10,187 nucleotides of DNA from Zoogloeaceae bacterium (GCA_015657735.1 SSSX01000102.1:1-10187), one strand, 5' to 3'; positions 1 through 6,886 are shown, counted from the stretch's first letter. Notes: generated by a model not told the origin, from the letters alone. Numbers and translations are program-made.

Positions 1-500
1 GCCCGGAAACCGGCGGTGCAGTCGCGCACCGAATAGATGCCGGCAACGTAGCGCGCGACGATGTTGCCGAAGCGCGAGTTGAGGCGCCGGTAGAGGCCCC
101 ACTCGGCGGGGATCGAGCCGCCTTTGACGTAGCGGCTGCCGATGACGAAATCGGCACCGTCGTCGATGGCGGCGAACAGCCGCGGCACGTCTTCGGGTTT
201 GTGCGAGAAATCGGCGTCCATCTCGAAGACGACGTCGGCGCCGAGGGCGTCCATCGCGTGGCGCATGCCGCGCACGTAGGCCACGCCGAGACCCTGCTTC
301 TGGCCGGTGATCATGTGCACGTTGGCGTGACGCTGCTGCACTTCGCGCACCACGTCGGCGGTGCCGTCGGGCGAGCTGTCGTCGACGACCAGGATGTGCA
401 TGTCGTGCCTGATGCGTTGGAACTGATCCTGCAGGGCTGCGATGAGAACAGCAATATTCTCCCGTTCGTTGTATGTCGGGATAATGATGATGGCCTTCAC
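1..500 (-). CDS. Polyprenol-phosphate mannosyltransferase-like family 2 glycosyltransferase (N-terminal part)
   Basis: The 166 visible residues form a GT-A fold of glycosyltransferase family 2, most like polyprenol (dolichol) monophosphate mannose synthases. These move a sugar from a nucleotide sugar to a lipid phosphate at the cytoplasmic face of the membrane. Visible motifs are the opening IIIIPTYNERENI (4-16), VVDDSSPDGT (38-47), GLGVAYVRG (70-78), the metal-binding DAD of EMDADFSHKP (93-102) and GSRYVKGGS (121-129). I chose the GTG at 500-498: GGAG lies 8 nt upstream, a TGA stops the same frame further upstream, and family members begin with this strand. The C-terminus is beyond the window edge, so I cannot tell whether a membrane tail (GtrA-like or multi-TM) follows. 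The donor sugar is not determined by what is visible. The family call is firm; the exact substrate is inference. Confidence 0.9.
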   Translation of the reverse strand, partial: MKAIIIIPTYNERENIAVLIAALQDQFQRIRHDMHILVVDDSSPDGTADVVREVQQRHANVHMITGQKQGLGVAYVRGMRHAMDALGADVVFEMDADFSHKPEDVPRLFAAIDDGADFVIGSRYVKGGSIPAEWGLYRRLNSRFGNIVARYVAGIYSVRDCTAGFR

Positions 501-555
501 GTGCGTAGCTCCGGTTTCCGGCTTTTTCAGCTTCGGGGGTCAGTTTTTGAGATAA

Positions 556-583
556 ACATCCATGAAATCAATTTCTTGGATGT
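556..583. repeat. 28-bp interrupted palindrome upstream of the glycosyltransferase gene
   Basis: The arms ACATCCA (556-562) and TGGATGT (577-583) are perfect inverted repeats. Inside them GAAA (564-567) pairs with TTTC (572-575), separated only by a T-T mismatch and a four-base centre. That is 11 paired positions out of 12. The site lies about 55-85 bases upstream of the glycosyltransferase GTG and is A/T-rich in a GC-rich region. No T-run follows on either strand, so it does not look like a terminator. It could be a protein operator or a hairpin in the 5' leader. The rest of the 501-773 spacer holds no gene I can support. Confidence 0.6.
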
Positions 584-735
584 CTCACGAAACGTCGGGC
601 GGACAAGGGATTTTGATGGTAGCTGAATTGCTGTGGCGCACAAGCCTTCGCGACCGGCGAAGCGTTAAATTTTCGGCGCGCCTTGCAACATTTGCCGAAA
701 GCGGGGAGAAGGGCAGGGAGCGGTGGGGGAGCTGT

Positions 736-765
736 CGCGCAGACCGGGGTGGGCAGGTCTGCGCG
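736..765 (-). terminator. Strong hairpin after the parA-family gene, probable transcript end
   Basis: CGCGCAGACC (736-745) and GGTCTGCGCG (756-765) form a perfect 10-bp stem with a 10-nt loop. In the direction of the minus-strand ATPase gene it starts 8 nt after the stop codon. No U-tract follows; the downstream bases are C-rich. Stem strength and position suggest termination or 3'-end protection. Intrinsic termination is doubtful without the U-run. Confidence 0.55.
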
Positions 766-773
766 GGTGCCGG

Positions 774-1541
774 TCAGGCGCGCAGCTCGGCGTGCAGCGC
801 GGCGAATTCCTGGGCCAGCTTGTGCTTCGGGTCGAGGTGGATCATCGGTTTGGCCTGTTCGTGGCTTTCGCGGATCTTGATCGAGCTGGACAGGTAGGTC
901 TTGAAGATCGGCAGGCCTTCGGCGATGAGTTCGGCCACCAGTTTCTGCGGCAGGCTGGCGCGGGGCTGGTACTGGTTGACGACGATGCCTTCGACTTCGA
1001 GGTTGCGGTTGTGGTCGGCACGAATCTCCTGCACGTTCTCGAGCAGCGCGTACAGCGCCCGGCGCGAGAAATCGTCGCAGTCGAAGGGGATCAGGCACAG
1101 CTGGGTGGCGATCAACGCCGAGCGGGTGTAGAAGTTGAGCGCCGGCGGGGTGTCGATGAAGACCGCGTCGAAGTCGTCCTCGATCTCGTCGAGGGCGTCG
1201 CGCAGCTTGAAGATCTTGTAGCGGGTTTCGAGCTTGCCCTGCAACTCCTCGAGCGTCGGGTGGGAGGGCAGGATCGACAGCTTGGGGAAGGGCGTCGGGT
1301 GCACGAATTCCGAGGTCGCCTTGGGGCTGAACTTGAACGCCAGGGTCTGCTCGAACAGCCCGGCCAGCGTGTCGTTCACGTCGTCGGCGGCGTCGCCGAG
1401 CAGGTAATGGGTGGAGTTGCCCTGCGGGTCGAGGTCGACCACCAGCGTGCGCAGGCCGCTGGCGGCACTGATCGCCGCCAGGTTGCAGGTAATCGTCGAC
1501 TTGCCCACGCCACCCTTCTGGTTGAACACCACTCGTCGCAT
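774..1541 (-). CDS. ParA/Soj-family P-loop ATPase, solitary
   Basis: A 255-residue soluble ATPase of the ParA/MinD superfamily. The deviant Walker A motif KGGVGKST is at 9-16 with the signature lysine K9, the Walker A' region VVDLDPQGN is at 34-42, and the Walker B strand FDAVFIDTPP is at 124-133 (Asp130). Length is typical for chromosomal ParA/Soj. Family members dimerise on ATP, bind DNA non-specifically and position plasmids, chromosomes or protein cargos. Here the long N-terminal DNA-binding domain of plasmid P1-type ParA is absent. The ATG at 1541-1539 has a good GAGGGG ribosome site about 8 nt upstream. No parB follows: the next gene on this strand is a glycosyltransferase 273 bases away. 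It may therefore be an orphan ParA acting on a protein cargo or on a ParB encoded elsewhere. The family is certain; the cargo is unknown. Confidence 0.9.
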   Translation of the reverse strand: MRRVVFNQKGGVGKSTITCNLAAISAASGLRTLVVDLDPQGNSTHYLLGDAADDVNDTLAGLFEQTLAFKFSPKATSEFVHPTPFPKLSILPSHPTLEELQGKLETRYKIFKLRDALDEIEDDFDAVFIDTPPALNFYTRSALIATQLCLIPFDCDDFSRRALYALLENVQEIRADHNRNLEVEGIVVNQYQPRASLPQKLVAELIAEGLPIFKTYLSSSIKIRESHEQAKPMIHLDPKHKLAQEFAALHAELRA

Positions 1542-1635
1542 CGTTTTTTCCCCTCGGTTTGCGTGCCGTGCCCGGCGCGTATCGGAACGGTCGCGATTGT
1601 GCCACGCAATGCGGGTGACTCCCTATTTACCGAAG

Positions 1636-1664
1636 GTGCCAAAATGCGCTTAGTCGGCTAAAAT
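1636..1664 (+). promoter_or_regulatory. Sigma70-like promoter for maeB
   Basis: The -10 box TAAAAT (1659-1664) matches 5 of 6 consensus bases. The -35 candidate GTGCCA (1636-1641) matches 4 of 6, with an ideal 17-bp spacer. Transcription would begin near 1671, about 225 nt before the maeB start codon. The call rests on sequence match only. Confidence 0.45.
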
Positions 1665-1671
1665 CCCCCGA

Positions 1672-1896
1672 TAACCAACTATAAGGTGAAGTCTTCGCCG
1701 CCCACTCCTGGCGGCGGAACTCCGGTCTGACGCGGGGCGTGCCCTTGCGCCGGCCGGTCAGACAACACAAGCGCCCGCTTCGGGGCAGCCAATACGCATT
1801 CGACTTCCGCGCGCAGCAGGGTTGCGCTCCTTTGCCGGTCCGGCCGTTTGCCGGGCGGGCCGGGGTCGAACCACATTTCTGAGTAGAGAGAGAACA
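1672..1896 (+). other. Long GC-rich structured leader of maeB
   Basis: This stretch between the predicted promoter and maeB has no convincing gene on either strand. It contains several hairpins. CGCCGCC/GGCGGCG (1696-1702 with 1710-1716, loop CACTCCT) is a 7-bp stem. GTCTGAC/GTCAGAC (1725-1731 with 1757-1763) encloses an inner GGCG/CGCC stem. GCGCA/TGCGC (1811-1815 with 1823-1827) is a 5-bp stem. CCGGTCC/GGGCCGG (1835-1841 with 1857-1863) has one G-T wobble. I do not recognise any known riboswitch consensus. It may be a cis-regulatory leader, or simply GC-rich spacer that folds by chance. Confidence 0.4.
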
Positions 1897-4191
1897 ATGG
1901 ACAAGGATTTCATCGCCGCCGCCCTCGAGTACCACCGCAGCCCGACCCGCGGCAAGATTTCGGTGGTCCCCACCAAGGGCCTGACCAACCAGCGCGACCT
2001 GGCGCTGGCCTACTCGCCGGGCGTGGCGGCGGCCTGCGACGCGATCGTCGCCGATCCGGCCGACGCGCAGGAATACACCTCCCGCGGCAACCTGGTGGCC
2101 GTCATCACCAACGGCACCGCGGTGCTCGGCCTCGGCAACATCGGCCCGCTGGCCGCCAAGCCGGTGATGGAAGGCAAGGGTTGCCTGTTCAAGAAGTTCG
2201 CCAATATCGACGTGTTCGACATCGAACTGGCCGAGAACGACCCGGACAAGCTGATCGACATGATCGCCGCCCTCGAGCCGACCCTCGGCGGCGTGAACCT
2301 CGAGGACATCAAGGCGCCCGAGTGCTTCTACATCGAGCAGAAGCTGCGCGAGCGGATGAACATCCCGGTCTTCCACGATGACCAGCACGGCACCGCGATC
2401 ATCTCCGCCGCCGCCATGCTCAACGGCCTGAAGGTCGTCGGCAAGAAGATCGACGAAGTGAAGGTGGTGTGCTCCGGCGCCGGCGCCGCGGCGATCGCCT
2501 GCCTCGAACTGTGGTGCGGCCTCGGCATCAAGCGCGAGAACGTCTTTGTCTGCGACTCGAAGGGCGTGATCTACGTCGGGCGCGACGAGAAGATGGAGCC
2601 CACCAAGGCCCGCTACGCGCAGAACACGGCCTTCCGCACCCTCGCCGACGCGCTGGTCGGTGCCGATGTGTTCCTCGGCCTGTCCACCGCCGGCGTGCTC
2701 AAGCAGGAGATGGTCAAGACCATGGCCGACAAGCCGCTGATCTTCGCGCTGGCCAACCCGACCCCGGAGATCATGCCGGAGCTGGCCAAGGAGGTGCGCC
2801 CCGACGCGATCATCGCCACCGGCCGTTCGGACTACCCGAACCAGGTCAATAACGTGCTGTGCTTCCCGTTCATCTTCCGCGGCGCGCTCGATGCCGGCGC
2901 CACCAAGATCAACGAGGAAATGAAGCTCGCCTGCGTGAAGGCCATCGCCGAGCTGGCCGAGGCCGAGCAGTCCGACGTGGTGGCCCAGGCCTACGGCGGC
3001 GCCGATCTGACCTTCGGCCCCAACTACCTGATCCCCAAGCCCTTCGATCCGCGCCTGATCGTCAAGATCGCCCCGGCGGTGGCCCAGGCGGCCATCGACT
3101 CCGGCGTGGCGACGCGCAAGATCGACATGGACGCCTACGTCCAGAGCCTCAATGAATTCGTCTACCAGTCCGGCATCATCATGAAGCCGGTGTTCTCGAT
3201 CGCCAAAAGCGTGCCGCTCGCCCAGAAGCGCGTGCTCTACGCCGAAGGCGAGAGCGAGCAGGTGCTGCGCGCGGTGCGTGCGGTGGTCGACGAGAACCTG
3301 GCCCGGCCGGTCCTGATCGGCCGTCCGGCGGTGATCGACATGCGCCTGCAGAAACTCGGCCTCAACCTGCAGGCCGGCCGCGATTTCGATGTCGTCAATA
3401 TCGAATCCGACAGCCGTTACCGCGAGCTGTGGCAGGACTACTACCGCGCCGCCGGGCGCGACGGCGTGACGCCGGATTCGGCGCGCGAAGCCATGCGCAG
3501 CGACTCGACGCTGATCGGCTGCATGCTGCTGCGCCGGGGCGATGCCGAGGCGCTGATCTGCGGCACCACCGGTTCCTACGACCAGCACCTGCGTCACGTG
3601 GAAAGCCTCATCGGCCTCAAGAGCGGCGCCAGCCTGTTCGCCGCGATGAACATGCTGCTGCTGCCCAAGCGCGTGCTCGTCATCGCCGACACCTACGTGA
3701 ACGAATTGCCCAACGCCGAGGAAACCGCCGAGATCGCGCTGATGGCTGCCGACGAGATGAAGCGCTTCGGCATTGAGCCGCGGGTCGCGCTGCTGTCGCA
3801 TTCCAACTTCGGCAGCGCCCGCAGCGCGTCGTCGCTGAAGATGCGGGCGGCCCGCGACATCCTCGTCAGCAAGGCGCCGGATCTGCAGTGCGACGGCGAA
3901 ATGCATGGCGATTCGGCGCTGTCGCCGGAAATCCGCGATCGTCTGCATCCGGATTCGTCCCTCCACGGCGAAGCTAACCTGCTGGTGATGCCCAACCTCG
4001 ACGCCGCCAACATCGCCTTCAACCTCCTCAAGGTGGCCAACGGCGACGGCGTGTCGGTTGGCCCGATCCTCCTCGGTGCCGCCCGGGCGGTGCACATCCT
4101 GACCCCGTCGGCAACCGTGCGCCGGCTGGTCAACATCACCGCGCTGGCGGTGGTGGATGCGCTCGAAGAACGTCAGGCCGAGCAGGCTTGA
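1897..4191 (+). CDS. maeB: NADP-dependent malic enzyme, MaeB type with PTA-like tail
   Basis: Malic enzyme oxidatively decarboxylates malate to pyruvate and CO2 with reduction of NADP+, supplying pyruvate and NADPH in the cytoplasm. The 764 residues match the usual MaeB length. The malic N-domain (about 15-160) carries catalytic Tyr39 in ALAYSPGVA, Lys94 in MEGKGCLFKK and metal ligands in NLEDIKAPE and DDQHGTA (161-167). The nucleotide-binding domain has GAGAAA (194-199), FALANPTPE (283-291) and TGRSDYPNQVNN (308-319). Residues from about 430 to the end resemble phosphate acetyltransferase, e.g. LLSHSNFGS (632-640) and NLLVMPNLDAANI (694-706). In this family that tail is regulatory and binds acetyl-CoA rather than making it. 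I chose the ATG at 1897, preceded by an AGAGAG purine run. A TTG 75 bases upstream is in frame, but the extra residues look non-coding and precede the conserved MDKDF-type start. It is transcribed alone, divergently from the ParA-family gene. Confidence 0.96.
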   Translation: MDKDFIAAALEYHRSPTRGKISVVPTKGLTNQRDLALAYSPGVAAACDAIVADPADAQEYTSRGNLVAVITNGTAVLGLGNIGPLAAKPVMEGKGCLFKKFANIDVFDIELAENDPDKLIDMIAALEPTLGGVNLEDIKAPECFYIEQKLRERMNIPVFHDDQHGTAIISAAAMLNGLKVVGKKIDEVKVVCSGAGAAAIACLELWCGLGIKRENVFVCDSKGVIYVGRDEKMEPTKARYAQNTAFRTLADALVGADVFLGLSTAGVLKQEMVKTMADKPLIFALANPTPEIMPELAKEVRPDAIIATGRSDYPNQVNNVLCFPFIFRGALDAGATKINEEMKLACVKAIAELAEAEQSDVVAQAYGGADLTFGPNYLIPKPFDPRLIVKIAPAVAQAAIDSGVATRKIDMDAYVQSLNEFVYQSGIIMKPVFSIAKSVPLAQKRVLYAEGESEQVLRAVRAVVDENLARPVLIGRPAVIDMRLQKLGLNLQAGRDFDVVNIESDSRYRELWQDYYRAAGRDGVTPDSAREAMRSDSTLIGCMLLRRGDAEALICGTTGSYDQHLRHVESLIGLKSGASLFAAMNMLLLPKRVLVIADTYVNELPNAEETAEIALMAADEMKRFGIEPRVALLSHSNFGSARSASSLKMRAARDILVSKAPDLQCDGEMHGDSALSPEIRDRLHPDSSLHGEANLLVMPNLDAANIAFNLLKVANGDGVSVGPILLGAARAVHILTPSATVRRLVNITALAVVDALEERQAEQA

Positions 4192-4200
4192 TCGAGTCGC

Positions 4201-4233
4201 GCATCCCCGGTCCGCTCGTCGGGTCGGGGATGC
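4201..4233 (+). terminator. Hairpin terminator after maeB
   Basis: GCATCCCCG (4201-4209) pairs perfectly with CGGGGATGC (4225-4233), giving a 9-bp stem and 15-nt loop, 9 nt after the maeB stop. ATTTCG follows, so the T-tract is short. It is probably the maeB transcript end, since the qor promoter lies just downstream. Confidence 0.6.
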
Positions 4234-4252
4234 ATTTCGACGCCTCGCAGGG

Positions 4253-4280
4253 TTTCCAGCCCTTCTCCCTCCGGTACAAT
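4253..4280 (+). promoter_or_regulatory. Sigma70-like promoter for qor
   Basis: The -10 box TACAAT (4275-4280, 5 of 6) has the -35 candidate TTTCCA (4253-4258, 4 of 6) at 16-bp spacing. Transcription would start near 4287, leaving a leader of about 25 nt that carries GAGGTGA (4302-4308), a strong ribosome site for the ATG at 4312. Confidence 0.5.
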
Positions 4281-4311
4281 CGTCGCTCGACGATGTTCCG
4301 TGAGGTGACGC

Positions 4312-5286
4312 ATGTCCCGTCTGATCCGTTTTGAACGCACCGGCGGCCCCGAAGTCCTGCAGTGGGTCGAGGCCGACGTGCCGCCGCCGGCTGCCGGCGA
4401 AGTGCGCCTCCGCCATCGGGCGATAGGCGTCAACTACATCGACACCTATCACCGCGCCGGCCTCTATCCGGTGCCGCTGCCGTCCGGGCTCGGCCAGGAG
4501 GCCGCCGGCGTCATCGAGGCGCTGGGTGAAGGAGTGGCCGGCTTTGCGCCCGGCGACCGGGTCGCCTACGTGGGGGGCGCCCTCGGCGCCTACTCCGAGC
4601 TCCGCAACGTGGATGCGCGCTTCCTGGTCAGGCTGCCCGACGCCATCTCCTTCGAAGAGGGCGCCGCGATGATGATGCGCGGCCTCACCGCCCAGTTTCT
4701 GCTGCGTCGCACCTACCGGGTCCAGCCCGGCGACACGGTGCTGGTCCACGCCGCCGCCGGCGGGGTCGGCCTGATCCTCTGCCAGTGGGCCAAGGCGCTC
4801 GGCGCGACGGTCATCGGCGTGGTGAGTTCCGACGCCAAGGCCGACGTCGCCCGCCGGAACGGCTGCGACCACACCATCGTTTCGCTGCGCGAAAGCGTGT
4901 CCGCCCGGGTCCGCGAGCTCACCGGCGGCGAGGGCGTGCCGGTGGTTTACGATTCCGTCGGCAAGGATACCTTCATGGATTCCCTGGCCTGCCTGCGGCC
5001 GCTCGGCATGATGGTCACCTTCGGCAACGCCTCCGGGCCGGTGCCGGCGGTCGAGCCGGCCCTGCTGAGCAGGATGGGGTCGCTGTTCCTGACCCGGCCG
5101 ACGCTGTTCCACTACATCGCCCGGCGCGACGATCTGCTGAAGATGGCCGACGAGTTGTTCGCCGTGGTGGCGGCCGGCCAGGTCCATATTTCCGTCAACC
5201 AGCGCTATCCCCTGAAGGATGCCGCGCTTGCCCACCGCGAGCTCGAAGCGCGGCGCACGACCGGCTCGACTGTCCTGATTCCGTGA
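4312..5286 (+). CDS. qor: NADPH:quinone reductase, zeta-crystallin/QorA type
   Basis: A 324-residue zinc-free medium-chain dehydrogenase/reductase, closely similar along its whole length to E. coli QorA as I recall it. Family members reduce quinones and related enones with NADPH in the cytoplasm. The N-terminal catalytic domain opens with FERTGGPEVLQ and includes GVNYIDTYHRAGLYP (39-53) and LPSGLGQEAAG (56-66). The nucleotide-binding fold has HAAAGGVGL (146-154) and VYDSVGKDT (212-220), and the end PLKDAALAH...STVLIP is typical. The zinc-ligand cysteines of alcohol dehydrogenases are absent, as expected. The ATG at 4312 has an excellent GAGGTGA site 5-6 nt away. It lies downstream of the maeB hairpin with its own promoter, and the next gene begins 2 nt after its stop. 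The true physiological substrate is not known from sequence. Confidence 0.95.
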   Translation: MSRLIRFERTGGPEVLQWVEADVPPPAAGEVRLRHRAIGVNYIDTYHRAGLYPVPLPSGLGQEAAGVIEALGEGVAGFAPGDRVAYVGGALGAYSELRNVDARFLVRLPDAISFEEGAAMMMRGLTAQFLLRRTYRVQPGDTVLVHAAAGGVGLILCQWAKALGATVIGVVSSDAKADVARRNGCDHTIVSLRESVSARVRELTGGEGVPVVYDSVGKDTFMDSLACLRPLGMMVTFGNASGPVPAVEPALLSRMGSLFLTRPTLFHYIARRDDLLKMADELFAVVAAGQVHISVNQRYPLKDAALAHRELEARRTTGSTVLIP

Positions 5287-5288
5287 AG

Positions 5289-5696
5289 ATGAATTCCGCA
5301 CTCTCCCGCCCCGGCCTTGTTCCGGTGGCCCTCGCCGTGGCCCTCGCCGTGACGCTCGGCGTCACGCCGGCGTGGTCGGCGCCGCTCGTGCCGCCGGTGC
5401 AGCCGGCGGCGGTGCTGACCCCCGGCCAGATCGCCTTCATGCAGGCCGAAACGCGCCGCATCGAGGAAGCCTTCATCCAGCGGGTGATGGTCATCACCGG
5501 CGCGACCCGCGATCAGGTCGTCCGCGCCATTCCCGCCAAAGGGCGGCTGACCGACCGCCTGGCACGCATTTACAGCTCCCTCGAACGGGATCTGAAGGCG
5601 CCGCTGACCGATGAACAGCAGGGCCTGATCTACGCCGCCGACGGCGAGCGCAAACTGGCCCTGAAGGATCTGCCGGCGCAGGCTGCGGCGAAGTAG
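5289..5696 (+). CDS. Small predicted secreted protein, unknown family
   Basis: A 135-residue protein I do not recognise. Residues 1-30 look like a Sec signal peptide: a short N-region with R7, a hydrophobic core of VALA/VTLG units (13-25), and AWS-A (28-31) as a possible cleavage site. Cleavage after Ala31 is less likely because Pro32 follows. The mature part starts with a Pro-rich stretch (APLVPPVQPAA), then is predicted to be mostly helical and charged, with two similar helix openings, LTPGQIAFMQAE (43-54) and LTDEQQGLIYAADGE (105-119). There are no cysteines, no lipobox and no transmembrane segment after the signal. The ATG lies 2 nt after the qor stop and the only ribosome-site-like bases are within the qor end, so it is probably translated by coupling with qor. 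A periplasmic role is inference; the function is unknown. Confidence 0.75.
   Translation: MNSALSRPGLVPVALAVALAVTLGVTPAWSAPLVPPVQPAAVLTPGQIAFMQAETRRIEEAFIQRVMVITGATRDQVVRAIPAKGRLTDRLARIYSSLERDLKAPLTDEQQGLIYAADGERKLALKDLPAQAAAK
5325..5348 (+). repeat. Perfect 12-bp tandem duplication in the signal-peptide core
   Basis: GTGGCCCTCGCC occurs twice back to back (5325-5336 and 5337-5348), followed by a diverged third unit GTGACGCTCGGC. It encodes VALA-VALA-VTLG, the hydrophobic core of the signal peptide in the small secreted protein. It is in frame and would simply lengthen the hydrophobic stretch. Confidence 0.8.
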
Positions 5697-5704
5697 CGCC
5701 GCGC

Positions 5705-5718
5705 GGCCGCTGGCGGCC
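5705..5718. terminator. Short hairpin between convergent genes
   Basis: GGCCG (5705-5709) pairs with CGGCC (5714-5718) around CTGG. It starts 8 nt after the stop of the small secreted gene and overlaps the first base of the convergent GGDEF gene's stop triplet. It could serve the plus transcript. There is no T-tract on either side, so support is weak. Confidence 0.3.
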
Positions 5719-6791
5719 TAGAACAGTTCGATGTCGCCGTTCCGTTTTTCGCGGGCGGCGACTTTTCCGGCGGCGAGCAGGGTTTCGTAGCCGGCGACCC
5801 GGTTGCGGCCGGTGTCCTTGGCGACGTAGAGCGCTTCGTCGGCGCGCCCGACGATTTCGGGGATCGTGTCCTGCGGGGTGATGCAGGTGTAGCCGGTGCT
5901 GGCCGTCACCTGGCCGACCTGCGGGAAAGCGTAGCTTTCGACGGCACTGCGGAAGCGTTCGAGGGCCGCCGCCACCTCTGCTTCCGACGCGGCGCGCAGG
6001 ATGGCGACGAACTCCTCGCCGCCGAAGCGGAACAGCCGGTCCTGCTGACGGAAGCTGCTGCGCATGATGCGCGACAGGAGGATCAGCACTTCGTCGCCGT
6101 AGAGGTGGCCGAACTGGTCGTTGATGCGCTTGAAGTGATCGATGTCGATGACGGCCAGCCAGTGGCCGCCGTCATCCTGCTGGCGGCGGCGGGCCGGTTT
6201 GCCGTCGTGGTCGATGGCCATGCCCGACAGGATCTTGGCGAGATGCTCGTCGAAGGTCTTGCGGTTGAGCATGCCGGTCAGGGTGTCCCGCTCGCTGTAA
6301 TCCAGCAGGCTCAGATAGTTGCGATAGAGCCCCAGGAAACCTTCGGCGGTGCCGAGGTCGTCGTCGGTGAGCGGGGTGTCGCAACTGACTTCGAGCACGC
6401 CGAGCACGCCGCGGTCGACGCTGATCGGGAAGCAATGCACGTGCCAGTCCCGCTCCTCGTCGTGGCGGCGGATGATCTGCGCGCGGTCCACGCAGGCCAC
6501 CATTTCGGGGCGTGCATCGAGGGGGGTGATCTGGCCGTCGTCGTCGAATTCGGAGGCGTAGCGGATGCCGTCCTGACCCACGTGGGTGACGCGTTCGAGG
6601 GCGCGGGAGTTGTCCACCATCTTGTACAGATTGACCTCGCGCGCCTTCACCAGTTCGAACAGCGCCAACGCGACACCAAGCTCCAGCAGGGTGCGATCCC
6701 GGTGCTGGGTGATGGATTCGACATGCTTGAGGACGTGGATCATCGTGTCCGGCGCGGCTTCACTGAACATTGAATTATATATCGACGCCAT
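5718..6791 (-). CDS. Diguanylate cyclase with GAF-like sensor domain
   Basis: Predicted to join two GTP into c-di-GMP. With the start used here the protein is 357 residues. The N-terminal part (about 15-160) is predicted helical then alpha/beta and resembles a GAF-type sensor; no transmembrane segment is seen, so it is probably cytoplasmic. The GGDEF domain starts at RDTLTGMLNRKTF (168-180), has IDIDHFKRINDQFGH (215-229) and the active-site GGEEF (257-261). R248-Q-Q-D251, five residues before GGEEF, is a conserved inhibitory I-site, so product feedback is expected. There is no EAL or HD-GYP domain. A non-conserved charged insert (about 195-208) precedes the metal-binding strand. The start is uncertain: ATG at 6791 has only a weak GGGCGG nearby, ATG at 6770 has no ribosome site, and a TTG at 6827 would extend it. 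It converges on the small secreted gene and diverges from the rhomboid gene. The signal sensed is unknown. Confidence 0.9.
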   Translation of the reverse strand: MASIYNSMFSEAAPDTMIHVLKHVESITQHRDRTLLELGVALALFELVKAREVNLYKMVDNSRALERVTHVGQDGIRYASEFDDDGQITPLDARPEMVACVDRAQIIRRHDEERDWHVHCFPISVDRGVLGVLEVSCDTPLTDDDLGTAEGFLGLYRNYLSLLDYSERDTLTGMLNRKTFDEHLAKILSGMAIDHDGKPARRRQQDDGGHWLAVIDIDHFKRINDQFGHLYGDEVLILLSRIMRSSFRQQDRLFRFGGEEFVAILRAASEAEVAAALERFRSAVESYAFPQVGQVTASTGYTCITPQDTIPEIVGRADEALYVAKDTGRNRVAGYETLLAAGKVAAREKRNGDIELF

Positions 6792-6835
6792 TGATTGCGC
6801 CGCCCGCGACACGCGGCGGTGTGACAAAGCTTGAA

Positions 6836-6863
6836 ATGTCCCGTTCCTCAGCCTGCGTATAAT
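6836..6863 (+). promoter_or_regulatory. Promoter of the rhomboid gene
   Basis: A perfect -10 box TATAAT lies at 6858-6863. The -35 element is poor: ATGTCC (6836-6841) fits 3 of 6 at 16-bp spacing, while the better TTGAAA (6831-6836) is 21 bp away. Transcription would start near 6870, giving a leader of under 20 nt before the GTG. The box lies in the divergent spacer shared with the GGDEF gene. Confidence 0.5.
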
Positions 6864-6886
6864 CCCCGCTTCCGCGTGTCGGAGCC

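Noticed and set aside
511..527. CCGG-TTT-CCGG followed by CTTTTT on the plus strand
   Set aside because: Only a 4-bp stem with a 3-base loop, and oriented for a plus-strand transcript that has no gene here. It overlaps the ribosome-site region of the minus-strand glycosyltransferase.
646..670. Hairpin CTTCGC/GCGAAG (646-651 with 657-662) followed by TTAAATTTT on the plus strand
   Set aside because: It resembles an intrinsic terminator only on the plus strand, where no gene ends. On the strand of the flanking genes no T-run follows.
1822..1896. An N-terminal extension of MaeB by 25 residues from an in-frame TTG
   Set aside because: The added residues are Arg/Gly-rich with no similarity to MaeB N-termini, while the ATG at 1897 gives the conserved start, the usual length and a purine-rich ribosome site.
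1627..5301. A 1224-codon open frame on the minus strand across maeB and qor
   Set aside because: It lies antisense to two strongly conserved genes and even crosses their spacer. Its translation is rich in H, G, A, R and D without any domain, as expected from the mirror of high-GC third positions. It is a composition shadow.
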